A stretch of DNA of 64,000 nucleotides, taken from NCBI RefSeq assembly GCF_030177895.1, contig NZ_CP123448.1:186001-250000 (forward strand), in the 5' to 3' direction. Source of the stretch: Kingella negevensis (lineage in GTDB: Bacteria; Pseudomonadota; Gammaproteobacteria; Burkholderiales; Neisseriaceae). The position numbers and the translations under genes were made by a program. How positions within the stretch are numbered: the stretch's first letter is position 1; every line of letters starts with the position of its first letter. The notes below the pieces were generated by a model, which was not told where the DNA came from, made no database searches, and worked only from the letters and a program-made list of their open reading frames with translations. Below, piece after piece: positions 33,711 through 43,416 of the stretch.

Positions 33711-35332
33711 TTTGTTTTTCTCGGTAAAATTAGTTCAAATGATTTAACTTGTGGTAGGTAACTTAAATCGCCACGGTTGGCGTGGGCGAGTTCTCGGGCA
33801 ACGTATAAGCCTAATCCTGTGCCTGTGGCTTGGTTGGTGTTGAATGGCTCAAATAGGTGTTCTTGCATTTCTGGCGCAACACCTGGCCCGTCGTCCCACA
33901 CGCGAATGGATACAGTTTGTGTGCCCATGAGTCGCACGCTCACTACCACGCTGTCTTTTTGTTGCTGGCTGTGTCGCCATGCGTTGTTACACAAATTCCA
34001 GATAATTTGCTGCAAGTGCATAGGGTCGAAAATTACGTCGATTCTTTCGCCTGCCATGTCTATTTTCAGGCAGCCTTTGGCTTCTGGGCGGGTGAGTTGA
34101 AACTCTTGCACAAATCCCATCCAGAACTTCATTAGGTGAATGGGCTCTGGATTTAATCTATCGCTTTTGTTCAACGCGGAAACGTCTTCAATCATTTTAT
34201 CAATGCGTGCGATGTTTTTTTCGATGATGCCGCTGAGTCGTTCAATCATCAGATTGTCTTCTTCTTGCCCCATTTCCAGCAGCAAACCATTGGATTGACG
34301 CATAGCGGATAAGGGATTGCGGATTTCGTGCGCTAAGTTGGCAGTGAGTAAACCGAGCGAGGTGAGTTTTACGGTTTGCGCTTCAATTTGGAGCTCTTTG
34401 TCGGAACGGATAAAGAGGGTGAGTAGTTCGGTATTTTCTCGGATAACGGGAACGGCGCGGACGTGCATCAATACTTCGTTGATTTCCAAATTGGTTTCAT
34501 AAGTGGTTTTGGGTTTCGCTTGCCAGCGTTTGACCAATGGCTGCAAGAATTTGGCTTCTGTGCCTGATTTGATGTCTGGAAAATAACGTGTGGCTTGGCG
34601 ATTGTGTAACCAAATTTGTCCGCCTTTATCCAACACAATCACGGCTTCTTGCACGCGGTTTAGTACCAGTTTGTTCAAATCGCTCAATCGGGCATAAGCG
34701 GAACGGTGAAACTGCAAAGAATCGTCCGCGCTGAAAAGGTATTTCGCCCAGATAGAGGTTAAAGTTGGCACGATAAAGCAGGCAATCATCAGCAAGCCTT
34801 GCCCTGTGAGCATGGACAGATTGTCGCGGTCAGCCAAATCGTTAAACGGATACAGCCGCCAAATAGCTTCAGACATCACCAGCAACACAGCATAGCTGCC
34901 ATATGTGATGGGAAATTTGCCGTAGCTTAAAATACAAGCGGTTGCTAAAAACGGCAAAATCAAAATGCCAAAACCAGATGACACACCACCTGCGATTGCC
35001 GTTAATGCCACCATAAAAGTGATGTCTATCACTGAGCTGACATTGGGTATATCACGGTTTTCTTGGATTTGCCACATCGGACGAATGGCGCTCATCACAA
35101 TCAAAAAGCCATAAGCAGCACACCAAATTTCCAGCGCAAAGGCATTTTCGACTAGTGGTGTGTAGGTAGAGGTTATGTGCGGAATCGGCAAATCGCGCAA
35201 ATTGTGAATAATCACAATCAGCACCATCATGGAAAATAAGATGGATACACGCGCAATATTCAGCAGATTAACCAGCCTAGTGCTTTGCTCGTGCCAACTT
35301 TCGCTGGCAGATTGTTGCTTTGTCTTTTTCAT
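33707..35332 (-). CDS. pilS: Sensor histidine kinase PilS
   Basis: 541 residues. The N-terminal half has about six membrane segments (within 25-215), a PAS-like region follows (about 235-320), then the kinase core. The H box is LTANLAHEIRNPLSAMRQSNG with the phospho-accepting His; the N box is IIWNLCNNAWRHSQQQ, G1 is VWDDGPGVAPEM and G2 is GTGLGLYVARELAHANRG. It is the partner of pilR, with ATGA overlap. The reading direction runs from parC (upstream) with only three bases between the genes, so parC-pilS-pilR may be one transcript. Confidence 0.92.
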   Translation of the reverse strand: MKKTKQQSASESWHEQSTRLVNLLNIARVSILFSMMVLIVIIHNLRDLPIPHITSTYTPLVENAFALEIWCAAYGFLIVMSAIRPMWQIQENRDIPNVSSVIDITFMVALTAIAGGVSSGFGILILPFLATACILSYGKFPITYGSYAVLLVMSEAIWRLYPFNDLADRDNLSMLTGQGLLMIACFIVPTLTSIWAKYLFSADDSLQFHRSAYARLSDLNKLVLNRVQEAVIVLDKGGQIWLHNRQATRYFPDIKSGTEAKFLQPLVKRWQAKPKTTYETNLEINEVLMHVRAVPVIRENTELLTLFIRSDKELQIEAQTVKLTSLGLLTANLAHEIRNPLSAMRQSNGLLLEMGQEEDNLMIERLSGIIEKNIARIDKMIEDVSALNKSDRLNPEPIHLMKFWMGFVQEFQLTRPEAKGCLKIDMAGERIDVIFDPMHLQQIIWNLCNNAWRHSQQQKDSVVVSVRLMGTQTVSIRVWDDGPGVAPEMQEHLFEPFNTNQATGTGLGLYVARELAHANRGDLSYLPQVKSFELILPRKTK

Positions 35333-35335
35333 CGC

Positions 35336-37618
35336 TTATTCCATAACATAGGCAGTAATCGTTTTCAGGCTGCCTGAAACATCAAGCAATTTCCCTTTGC
35401 GACCACGCTTGCCCACAATATACGCCACTTTCAAACGCTCAGACGACAAACCGCCACGTTTGCCCACAATTTGCGCCGTGAAACTTTCCGTTTGCACACA
35501 GCTTGCCAGCAGCAGCGAATCATCGTCCTGCAAATTCATCAACTGCAAGCCACGCCCTTTCGCCATCAATTTCATTTCCGCCATGCTAATCGCCAATAAA
35601 CGATTTTGCGCGCTCGCCACTACAATATAACTTTCAGGCTGCATTAAAACCGCATTATCCAGTTTTTCAGGCTGCAAAACGTGTTCATTCGCTTCTAAAG
35701 ACATCACCGCCTTACCCGCTTTCACACGCGTATGCAAATCTGCCATTTTGCAGATAAAACCATAGCCACCCGAATTAGCCAGCAGCACATTATCGTTATC
35801 ATCGCCAACCAACATCGCCAACACATTCGCATTGTGTTGCACATCAATCAACGAACCCACGGGCACACCATCACCGCGCCCTTTCGGCACATCGGCAGGG
35901 TCAATCGTATAGCTGCGCCCCAACGTGTCCAACACAATCACAGGCTGCACCGTGCGCGTTTCCAAAACTTGTTGCAAATCATCGCCTTCCTTAAACGCGA
36001 TTTGCGACAAATCCACATCATGCCCAGCACGAGCGCGAATCCAACCTTTTTGCGACAAAATCAGCGTAATTGGTTCATCGGCTGTGGTTTGCGTCAGCGT
36101 GGCGCGTTCAGCGGCTTCCACCAATGTGCGGCGTTCATCGCTAAATTGTTTCGCGTCTGCCTGCATTTCCTTGATAATCAATTTTTTCTTATCATTTTCA
36201 TCGGCTAACAAATGTTGCAGGCTGCTTTGTTCATCGCGCAACGCGTTCAATTCGCTTTCTAATTTAATCCCTTCCAAACGCGCAAGCTGGCGCAAACGAA
36301 TTTCCAAAATGTCTTCCGCTTGAATTTCCGTCAAATTAAATTTAGCGATTAAATCCGCTTTCGGCTCGTCCGATTCGCGAATAACTTTAATAATTTCATC
36401 AATATGCAAAAACGCAATCATGCGCCCTTCCAAAATGTGAATGCGCTTTTCCACCGCGTCCAAACGGTGTTGCAAACGGCGCGTAACCGTCGCCACGCGA
36501 TAATCCAGCCATTCTTGCAAAATCGTTTTCAGATTTTTTTGTGCTGGGCGATTGTCCATGCCCATCATCACAAGGTTGATAGACACATTGCCTTCCAAAC
36601 TGGTTTGCGCCATCAGTGTGTTAATGAAATGTTCAGGCTCAACGCGGCTGGATTTCGGTTCAAAAACAAGGCGTACGGGGTGTTCGCTGTCGCTTTCATC
36701 GCGCACTTTTTCAATCAAATCCAACATCAATTTTTTCGTGTTCAGTTGGTCTTGATTGAGTTGTTTTTTGCCCGCTTTGGGTTTGGGATTGGTTTGCTCT
36801 TCAATTTCCGCCAAAATTTTCGCGGCAGACGTATTCGGTGGCAATTCCGACACAATCACGCGCCATTGTCCACGCGCCATTTTGTCAATCTCGTAACGCG
36901 CACGAACACGCACCGAGCCTTTGCCCGACTGGTAAATGTTTTGCAAATCTTTCGCTGATGTGATGATGTGTCCGCCTCCAGCAAAATCGGGCGCAGGGCA
37001 ATATTTCATTAAATCAGCTACTTCCAAATTCGGCTTTTTCAACAACACAATCGCCGCTTGGGTTACTTCATTCAAATTGTGAGACGGAATTTCAGTCGCC
37101 ATGCCCACCGCAATACCGCTTGCGCCATTCAACAAAACCATTGGCAAACGCGCTGGCAACGACACGGGTTCATCAAATGCGCCGTCATAATTCGGCACAA
37201 AATCCACCGTGCCTTGATTGATTTCAGACAGCAACAATTCCGCAATCGGGGTCAAACGCGCTTCGGTGTAACGCATTGCCGCCGCGCCGTCGCCGTCTCG
37301 TGAGCCGAAATTGCCGATGCCATCAATGAGCGGATAGCGCAATGTGAAATCTTGCGCCATGCGAACCATGGCTTCGTAGGCGGAACTGTCGCCGTGTGGG
37401 TGGTATTTACCCAAGATTTCGCCGACCACACGCGCCGATTTCACGGGTTTTGCACCGTGCGCCAAACCCATGTCTTTCATGGCAAATAAAATGCGGCGTT
37501 GCACGGGTTTTTGTCCGTCTTGCACGGCTGGTAAGGCGCGTCCTTTGACCACGCTCATGGCGTATTCTAGGTAGGCGCGTTCGGCATAGGGGGCTAAATC
37601 TAAGGTTTCGTGATTCAT
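35336..37618 (-). CDS. parC: DNA topoisomerase IV subunit A
   Basis: 760 residues. It separates linked daughter chromosomes with ParE. The catalytic Tyr lies in [20 protein letters not shown] (about residue 120). The quinolone-resistance region reads [18 protein letters not shown], with the two Ser and the Glu that are usual in susceptible strains of Neisseria. Conserved blocks [21 protein letters not shown] and [20 protein letters not shown] follow. The C-terminal beta-pinwheel is shorter and more diverged and contains two uptake words ([14 protein letters not shown]). Confidence 0.96.
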   Translation of the reverse strand: MNHETLDLAPYAERAYLEYAMSVVKGRALPAVQDGQKPVQRRILFAMKDMGLAHGAKPVKSARVVGEILGKYHPHGDSSAYEAMVRMAQDFTLRYPLIDGIGNFGSRDGDGAAAMRYTEARLTPIAELLLSEINQGTVDFVPNYDGAFDEPVSLPARLPMVLLNGASGIAVGMATEIPSHNLNEVTQAAIVLLKKPNLEVADLMKYCPAPDFAGGGHIITSAKDLQNIYQSGKGSVRVRARYEIDKMARGQWRVIVSELPPNTSAAKILAEIEEQTNPKPKAGKKQLNQDQLNTKKLMLDLIEKVRDESDSEHPVRLVFEPKSSRVEPEHFINTLMAQTSLEGNVSINLVMMGMDNRPAQKNLKTILQEWLDYRVATVTRRLQHRLDAVEKRIHILEGRMIAFLHIDEIIKVIRESDEPKADLIAKFNLTEIQAEDILEIRLRQLARLEGIKLESELNALRDEQSSLQHLLADENDKKKLIIKEMQADAKQFSDERRTLVEAAERATLTQTTADEPITLILSQKGWIRARAGHDVDLSQIAFKEGDDLQQVLETRTVQPVIVLDTLGRSYTIDPADVPKGRGDGVPVGSLIDVQHNANVLAMLVGDDNDNVLLANSGGYGFICKMADLHTRVKAGKAVMSLEANEHVLQPEKLDNAVLMQPESYIVVASAQNRLLAISMAEMKLMAKGRGLQLMNLQDDDSLLLASCVQTESFTAQIVGKRGGLSSERLKVAYIVGKRGRKGKLLDVSGSLKTITAYVME

Positions 37619-37674
37619 GCGGTGTTTCTGTTCTGTGCTAAATTTTGTAAACGTGTATTTTAAATGAATTTCAG

Positions 37675-37860
37675 GCAGCCTGAAAGTTTGGAAAAGCGTT
37701 TTCAGGCTGCATTTTCGGGCGTTGAAACAGATTTTGGGGTAAACTTCAATTTTTCACACGCAAATTGCGAAATAAATGCAGCCTGAAAATGGCACATTGA
37801 TTTTTTAAGATAAGTTTTCAGGCTGCATAAACCAATCGCAGCCTGAAAAAATCATCATCT
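37675..37860. other. Uptake-word-rich parC-mqo divergent region
   Basis: About 185 bases upstream of both divergent genes. At least six uptake words occur in both orientations, several able to pair. No clear promoter is legible. It is one of the densest clusters in the window. Confidence 0.6.
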
Positions 37861-37874
37861 TCAAAGGACGAACC

Positions 37875-39350
37875 ATGACCCCACAAGAAACCGACATCGC
37901 GCTAATTGGCGCAGGCATTATGAGTGCCACGTTAGGCACACTTCTCAAAGAACTTGCACCAGAAAAAAGCATTGCCGTATTTGAAAAACTGTCTGCGCCA
38001 GCGTTGGAAAGTTCGCACGAACTGAACAACGCAGGCACGGGACACGCCGCGCTGTGTGAACTGAATTACACGCCCGAACAATCCGATGGTAGCGTAACCA
38101 TTAACCGTGCCGTGGGCATTAACGAGAAATTTCACTTGTCTCTGCAAGCGTGGGCTCATTGGGTAAAACAAGGCAAGCTGCAAGAGCCGCGCGAATTTAT
38201 CCGCCGCTTGCCGCACATGAGCTTTGTAACAGGCGTAAAAGACGTGCAGTTTTTGAAAACACGCCACGCGGCTTTGTCGCAACACCCATTGTTTGCAGGC
38301 ATGGAATTTGCAGAAGACGCGGAAACGTTGCAGCAATGGATTCCGTTGATGATGAACCAGCGCACGGATTCGCAGCCGATTGCGGCAACACGCATTCTCA
38401 CTGGTACGGATATGAATTTTGGCGCATTAACGCGCAAACTGTTTGATTATTTAACGAATAATGGCGTTTCGCTGAATTATTCGCAAAGTATTAAAGCGTT
38501 GAACCGCTTACAAGACGGCAGATGGTCGCTGACGGTGGTGGATGAAAACACGGGCGAAATGCGTGTGCATTTGGCGAAATTTGTGTTTATTGGTTGCGGC
38601 GGCGGCAGCTTGAGTTTGCTGCAAAAATCGCATATTCCTGAGAGTGAACACATTGGCGGTTTTCCTGTTAGCGGCTTGTTTTTAAAATGTAAAAACGATG
38701 AAGTGGCAGCGAAACATCACGCGAAAGTTTATGGCAAAGCGAAAGTGGGTGCGCCGCCGATGTCTGTGCCGCATTTGGATACGCGTTTTGTGGATGGTAA
38801 GAAAACGCTGTTGTTTGGTCCATTTGCAGGTTTCACGCCGAAGTTTCTGAAAGAAGGTTCGCTGTTGGATTTGCCGCTTTCTGTGCGCCCGAATAATTTG
38901 TGTACCATGCTGACGGCGGCGAGTAAAAATGTCGCTTTAACCAAATATTTGATGGAACAAGTGCTGCTGACCAAAGAGCAACGCATGGCAGATTTGCGTG
39001 AGTTTGTGCCTGATGCGCGTGATGAAGATTGGGAATTGATTACGGCTGGGCAACGCGTGCAAATCATCAAAAATAACGCACAAGGTTCGGGCGAATTGCA
39101 GTTTGGTACAGAAGTGGTTTGCGCGGCGGACGGTTCGCTGGCGGCATTGTTGGGCGCGTCCCCAGGGGCTTCTACTTCGGTTCATGCGATGGTGGAAGTG
39201 TTGCAGAAATGTTTTTCAGGCAGCCTGAACGGGTTGGACGAAAAATTGCGTGAGATGATGCCGTCTTTGGGACTGAGTTTGGCTGATGATTTGACGTTGT
39301 TGCAGCAGGTTCGTGTGGACGTTGAAGAGCAGTTGCAGTTGGCGGATTGA
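37875..39350 (+). CDS. mqo: Malate:quinone oxidoreductase
   Basis: 491 residues. This membrane-associated FAD enzyme oxidises malate to oxaloacetate and reduces quinone; it can replace malate dehydrogenase in the TCA cycle of Neisseria. The N-terminus [21 protein letters not shown] is the FAD-binding motif. [37 protein letters not shown] and [18 protein letters not shown] are diagnostic. [27 protein letters not shown] is near the end. The ribosome site is AAAGGACGAACC. An in-frame uptake word is read as FSGSLN. Confidence 0.95.
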   Translation: MTPQETDIALIGAGIMSATLGTLLKELAPEKSIAVFEKLSAPALESSHELNNAGTGHAALCELNYTPEQSDGSVTINRAVGINEKFHLSLQAWAHWVKQGKLQEPREFIRRLPHMSFVTGVKDVQFLKTRHAALSQHPLFAGMEFAEDAETLQQWIPLMMNQRTDSQPIAATRILTGTDMNFGALTRKLFDYLTNNGVSLNYSQSIKALNRLQDGRWSLTVVDENTGEMRVHLAKFVFIGCGGGSLSLLQKSHIPESEHIGGFPVSGLFLKCKNDEVAAKHHAKVYGKAKVGAPPMSVPHLDTRFVDGKKTLLFGPFAGFTPKFLKEGSLLDLPLSVRPNNLCTMLTAASKNVALTKYLMEQVLLTKEQRMADLREFVPDARDEDWELITAGQRVQIIKNNAQGSGELQFGTEVVCAADGSLAALLGASPGASTSVHAMVEVLQKCFSGSLNGLDEKLREMMPSLGLSLADDLTLLQQVRVDVEEQLQLAD

Positions 39351-39358
39351 TGATGTGA

Positions 39359-39396
39359 TTGCAGCCTGAAAACAAATTTTCAGGCTGCATTTTTAT
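39359..39396. terminator. Uptake-word hairpin between mqo and mutY
   Basis: ATTGCAGCCTGAAAACAAATTTTCAGGCTGCAT: GCAGCCTGAAAA and TTTTCAGGCTGC pair. It ends mqo on the + strand, directly before the mutY ribosome site. Confidence 0.65.
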
Positions 39397-39405
39397 AGGA
39401 TAACA

Positions 39406-40440
39406 ATGAATTTTTCTTCTCTCTTGATTACTTGGCAAAAACAGCACGGGCGGCATCATTTACCTTGGCAAGTGTCTGACCCGTATCGCGTTTGGCTGTC
39501 TGAAATCATGTTGCAGCAAACGCAAGTGATTACCGTGCTGGACTACTATCCGCGTTTTGTGGCGCGGTTTCCCACGGTGCAAGATTTGGCTGCCGCGCCG
39601 CAAGATGATGTGTTGCAGCTTTGGGCTGGCTTGGGTTATTACAGCCGTGCGCGAAATTTGCATTTTGCCGCGCAGCAAGTGGTGAACGATTTTGGTGGCA
39701 CGTTTCCTGCCAATCGCGTGCAGTTGGAATCGCTCAAAGGGGTAGGGCGTAGCACTGCCGCCGCGATTTGCGCTTTTGCTTTCAGGCTGCCTGAAACGAT
39801 TTTGGACGGCAATGTGAAACGGGTTTTATGCCGCGTTTTTGCATTGGACGGCGATCCAAGCGATAAGGCATTTGAACGTGATTTGTGGGCAAAAGCGGAA
39901 TCATTGCTGCCTGAAAATCGGGCGGATATGCCTGCGTACACGCAAGGTTTAATGGATTTGGGCGCGACAGTTTGCACGCGCAGCAAGCCGCGTTGTGAGG
40001 TGTGTCCGATGAACAAAATGTGTCAGGCGTTGGCACAGGATTTAACGGCGGAATTGCCGCGCAAAAAAGCGGCGGTGGCGGTGCAGCAGCAAACGTTGTT
40101 TTGGCTGATTGCGCAGCGCGAAGATGGGGCAATTTGGTTGCACAAACGTCCGCAGCGTGGCATTTGGGCTGGGCTGTATTGTGTGCCAACTTTTGATTCG
40201 TTGGCACAAATGGGGGAAGGGGTGACGGTTGACGAGCTGGAAGAATTGCCTGCGCTGACACATCGTTTAACGCATCGTTTGCTGGAAATTATTCCGTATC
40301 GTGCGAATACGTTTTCAGGCTGCGTGAATAATGGGATTTGGGTGTTACCGCGTGATTTTGCGGCGTTTGGTATGCCGAAACCGTTGGCGAATTTGCTGCA
40401 AAACTTATGCACAAACTCTGTGGATAAAGGGGCAATTTAG
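39406..40440 (+). CDS. mutY: A/G-specific adenine glycosylase MutY
   Basis: 344 residues. It removes adenine opposite 8-oxoguanine. VWLSEIMLQQTQVITVLDYY holds the catalytic Glu (about residue 38). The helix-hairpin-helix LKGVGRSTAAAICAFAF and LDGNVKRVLCR give the catalytic Asp. The Fe-S motif is CTRSKPRCEVCPMNKMC (Cys spacing 6-2-5). A NUDIX-like C-terminal domain covers about 225-340 (LHKRPQRGIWAGLYCVP). Uptake words are read as FRLPE, LPEN and FSGCVN. Confidence 0.95.
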   Translation: MNFSSLLITWQKQHGRHHLPWQVSDPYRVWLSEIMLQQTQVITVLDYYPRFVARFPTVQDLAAAPQDDVLQLWAGLGYYSRARNLHFAAQQVVNDFGGTFPANRVQLESLKGVGRSTAAAICAFAFRLPETILDGNVKRVLCRVFALDGDPSDKAFERDLWAKAESLLPENRADMPAYTQGLMDLGATVCTRSKPRCEVCPMNKMCQALAQDLTAELPRKKAAVAVQQQTLFWLIAQREDGAIWLHKRPQRGIWAGLYCVPTFDSLAQMGEGVTVDELEELPALTHRLTHRLLEIIPYRANTFSGCVNNGIWVLPRDFAAFGMPKPLANLLQNLCTNSVDKGAI

Positions 40441-40593
40441 TTGGCTTTTATTGAGAAAACCTTTATCAAATCACAGGTTATATTTTTTTGATTAAAAAAT
40501 AGGCAATTTTTATAAAATCATTTTAAATCATAAATTTATGATAATAAAATACTTGTCAATAGTGTTAGTAAAATTTATTTTTGATGAAAATGC

Positions 40594-40645
40594 AGCCTGA
40601 AAAAAATCGCTTGTTTGTCAATCCAAACAAGCGATTTTTTTGTGG
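40594..40645. terminator. Bidirectional intrinsic terminator, mutY / orphan gene
   Basis: AAAAAATCGCTTGTTT pairs with AAACAAGCGATTTTTT around an eight-base loop; an uptake word sits on its left. The preceding 150 bases are AT-rich with no gene. Confidence 0.88.
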
Positions 40646-40649
40646 AAAA

Positions 40650-41093
40650 TCAAGATTGTTGAAATTGCAGCAATAAACCTTTCACTAGTTTAGTAAATTG
40701 CTGATACTTTTCAGATTTCTCTATATTGGTGGTGGCTGCTAGATTAATTTCCGTCAGTAAACCGTTTTTATTACCGTAAATAATGGTGTTATCAAGCTGA
40801 AACATCTTTTCCCCGTTTAATTCAAACGGGGTGATGAATGCTTGTATCATTTCGCTGACGGGTAAATTTTGCACAATCAAGGTTTTCTTTACGCTTGGCG
40901 GTAGTGTGCCGCTTACATAATGAAACGGGTTGGTTTCCACCCCCAAAATACCGCGATACGAATAGATAAACACTTTATGTTCTAAACGGTTATTGTTGGC
41001 TAAATAAAGCTGGAATAATAAATGAGATAACTCATGAACGTGAGAATGAGGCTTGGGTTTAGCGTCTTTTTCTTTAGGTTTTAGTAGTGCCAT
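40650..41093 (-). CDS. Uncharacterised cytoplasmic protein
   Basis: 147 residues, no signal peptide or membrane segment. The start is Lys/Pro/His-rich (LKPKEKDAKPKPHSHVHEL), then comes a mixed alpha/beta stretch with VFIYSYRGILGVETNPFHYV. I recognise no family. The ribosome site CAAGGAAAATAT is good and the frame is intact, so it is probably expressed. It lies between mutY and an IS5-family insertion, lower in GC than its neighbours, which may indicate acquisition. Confidence 0.6.
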   Translation of the reverse strand: MALLKPKEKDAKPKPHSHVHELSHLLFQLYLANNNRLEHKVFIYSYRGILGVETNPFHYVSGTLPPSVKKTLIVQNLPVSEMIQAFITPFELNGEKMFQLDNTIIYGNKNGLLTEINLAATTNIEKSEKYQQFTKLVKGLLLQFQQS

Positions 41094-41161
41094 ATATTTT
41101 CCTTGATGTGTGCGTCAATTTATCAGGCAGCCTGAAAATTAGAACCCGTATTCACAAACAA

Positions 41162-41644
41162 CTATTTGATAAATTTTAATATTTGTGAAATATACCCTAG
41201 TTTAACAAAATTTTCAGCAGATAAATTCGTCTGCTCAAAATCTTTTGCTAAACGTCGAGACCAACCTAACCATGCAAACGTTCGTTCTACAATCCAACGT
41301 TTGGGCAGAATATGCCAAGAAATATCTTGAATTCTCTTTGAAATCTCAACAGTTAAACCCAATTGCTCTGATACTTCACGCTCAAATGTATTCCGATAAC
41401 CTGCGTCCGCACAGAAACCTTTTAAACTCGGATAGGTCTCAAACGCTTTTTTTGCTACAAAAATACCTGCTTTTGTGTCATGAATATTGGCTGCATGAAC
41501 CACAACAGACAATAGATTACCCAACGTATCAACAGCTATATGTCGCTTACGACCTTTGATTTTTTTACCTCCATCAAAACCTTTATCATGTGCGCTAGAA
41601 GCTGTTTTGACACTTTGTGAATCAAGAATGGCATAAGTTGGCAT
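41162..41644 (-). CDS. IS5-family transposase, OrfB (copy B)
   Basis: 160 residues, identical in protein sequence to the product at 25638-26120: DDE-type catalytic half with AILDSQSVKTAS, FCADAGYRNTFE and WIVERTFAWLGWSRRL. It is probably made as a -1 frameshift fusion with OrfA. Identity between the two copies indicates recent duplication or ongoing gene conversion. Confidence 0.9.
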   Translation of the reverse strand: MPTYAILDSQSVKTASSAHDKGFDGGKKIKGRKRHIAVDTLGNLLSVVVHAANIHDTKAGIFVAKKAFETYPSLKGFCADAGYRNTFEREVSEQLGLTVEISKRIQDISWHILPKRWIVERTFAWLGWSRRLAKDFEQTNLSAENFVKLGYISQILKFIK

Positions 41645-41661
41645 TGCTTGTTTTTGATGGA

Positions 41662-41925
41662 TTAAACGTTTTTTTGAACCAATGCCAAAAGAATTCTATC
41701 CCATAAGCCTGATTGATTGGCTCTGCGATAGAAACTCCATACGGTTGAATAAGGTGGAAAATCATTGGGCAGCATACGCCATTGGCAACCTGTTTTGGTG
41801 ATGTACAAAACGGCATTCACTAATTGACGTTTATCCCATTTGTAGTGGCGTAGCTGGTTAAAATGTGGCTCAATCGCTTGCCATTGGGCATCTGTTAAGT
41901 CTGTTGGGTAGGATTTTCTAGTCAT
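41662..41925 (-). CDS. IS5-family transposase, OrfA (copy B)
   Basis: 87 residues, identical to the product at 26138-26401, with the DNA-binding N-terminal region and the A_AAA_AAC slippery heptamer near its end (41674-41668). The promoter would lie within the right inverted end, next to the ispG stop. Confidence 0.9.
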   Translation of the reverse strand: MTRKSYPTDLTDAQWQAIEPHFNQLRHYKWDKRQLVNAVLYITKTGCQWRMLPNDFPPYSTVWSFYRRANQSGLWDRILLALVQKNV

Positions 41926-41959
41926 AAAGATATTTTATCATTTTTGTGAATACAGGTTC

Positions 41960-43225
41960 TTAGATTTGATTAATAGGAATGATTTTAGCTGTGCTGCGTT
42001 TTTTACCGCCTACCCCGTAGTTTTCTTCTACGTATTCTTTCACAATGGCTAAAAATTCCTGTGCCATATTGTCTCCCTTGAGCGTTACTTTTCTCTCTCC
42101 ATCTACATAAACGGGCGCAACTGGCGTTTCACCTGTACCAGGCAATGAAATGCCGATGTCTGCCAATTTGCTTTCACCAGGACCATTCACCACACAGCCC
42201 ATCACCGCCACGTTTAAACTTTCCACACCGGGGTATTGCCAACGCCATACCGTCATTTGTTCGCGCAAATATTGCTGAATATCGCGCGCTAATTCTTGGA
42301 AAACGGTGCTGGTAGTTCGACCACAGCCAGGGCAAGCCGTTACCATCGGCGTGAACGAGCGCAAACCCATCGTTTGCAAGATTTCTTGTCCCACCACCAC
42401 TTCTTGCGTACGCGAAGACCCCGGTTCAGGCGTCAATGAAATGCGAATCGTGTCACCAATGCCTTCTTGCAACAACACAGACAGCGCGGCGGTTGAAGCC
42501 ACAATCCCTTTGCTGCCCATGCCTGCTTCGGTCAAACCCAAATGCAAGGGATAGGCACAACGCGAACCCAAATCGCGATAAACCTGAATCAAATCCTGCA
42601 CATTGGAAACCTTGCACGACAAAATAATTTTGTTTTCAGGCAGCCCCAATTCCACCGCTTTTTGCGCCGATTGCAACGCGGAAACGATTAACGCTTCCTT
42701 CATCACTTCTTCGGGCGATTTTGGGTTGGCGGACGCTAAATTTTCGTCCATCATTTTTTTCGCCAAACTTTGGTCTAGCGAACCCCAGTTCACGCCAATT
42801 CGAACTGCTTTGTCATGCTCGGCAGCCGTGCGAATCATGTAGGCAAATTTTTCATCGCCTTTCGCGCCTTTGCCGACATTACCAGGATTGATGCGGTATT
42901 TGGATAAGGCTTTGGCACAATCGGGAAACTCCGCCAACAAGCGTTCGCCATTAAAATGAAAATCGCCAATGATTGGCACGGCGCAGCCCATATCGTCTAA
43001 GCGGCTGCGGATTTCTGCTACTTTGCTGGCGGCTTCGGGTGAATTAACGGTAATCCGCACCATTTCTGAACCAGCGTCTGCCAATTCTTTAATTTGGCTC
43101 GCTGTGGCAACTGCATCGGCGGTGTCAGTGTTGGTCATGGATTGCACAACAACGGGGAATTCTGAACCAACGGTAATATGGTCGATTTGGACTTGATGGG
43201 TTTTTCGGCGAATGATTTTGGACAT
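41960..43225 (-). CDS. ispG: 4-hydroxy-3-methylbut-2-en-1-yl diphosphate synthase IspG (GcpE)
   Basis: 421 residues. It is the penultimate enzyme of the MEP isoprenoid pathway and holds a 4Fe-4S cluster. Cluster ligands are visible in [13 protein letters not shown] and [14 protein letters not shown]. The N-terminus [29 protein letters not shown] and [10 protein letters not shown] are diagnostic. Isoprenoids from this pathway feed HpnD (46.3 kb). The stop codon TAA coincides with the target duplication of an IS5-family element. In Neisseria the order rlmN-pilF-rodZ-ispG is typical and it is kept here. Confidence 0.96.
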   Translation of the reverse strand: MSKIIRRKTHQVQIDHITVGSEFPVVVQSMTNTDTADAVATASQIKELADAGSEMVRITVNSPEAASKVAEIRSRLDDMGCAVPIIGDFHFNGERLLAEFPDCAKALSKYRINPGNVGKGAKGDEKFAYMIRTAAEHDKAVRIGVNWGSLDQSLAKKMMDENLASANPKSPEEVMKEALIVSALQSAQKAVELGLPENKIILSCKVSNVQDLIQVYRDLGSRCAYPLHLGLTEAGMGSKGIVASTAALSVLLQEGIGDTIRISLTPEPGSSRTQEVVVGQEILQTMGLRSFTPMVTACPGCGRTTSTVFQELARDIQQYLREQMTVWRWQYPGVESLNVAVMGCVVNGPGESKLADIGISLPGTGETPVAPVYVDGERKVTLKGDNMAQEFLAIVKEYVEENYGVGGKKRSTAKIIPINQI

Positions 43226-43285
43226 GATTTGTGTATCTTTTATTGTGCTTTCAGGCTGTAATTATGGAAGTTGCAGCCTGAAAAG

Positions 43286-43358
43286 TATAGTGGATTAAAT
43301 TCAAATCAGGTCAGGACAAGGCGCTAACGTCTTACTGGTTTGAATTTAATTTACTGTA
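43286..43358. repeat. Correia-type element, strongly shortened (about 73 bp)
   Basis: The left end TATAGTGGATTAAATTCAAA and the right end TTTGAATTTAATTTACTGTA form inverted repeats. Between them only GGACAAGGCGCTAACGTCTTACTGG remains of the usual interior. It lies between rodZ and ispG and may influence mRNA processing or read-through within this operon. Confidence 0.82.
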
Positions 43359-43416
43359 GTATTAAACAAACAAATTCAGGCAGCTTGAAAAAAATATTTT
43401 CAGGCTGCCTGAAGGA

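Larger units (their letters stand above)
41142..41959 (-). mobile_element. IS5-family element (IS1031-like), copy B, 818 bp
   Basis: It has the same length and by eye nearly the same sequence as copy A at 25618-26435. The left end reads GAACCCGTATTCAC (one base differs from copy A), the right end is the complement of GAACCTGTATTCAC. The target duplication is TTA (41139-41141 and 41960-41962). The right TTA is exactly the complement of the ispG stop codon TAA, so the element sits flush against the end of ispG without disrupting it. Confidence 0.93.
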
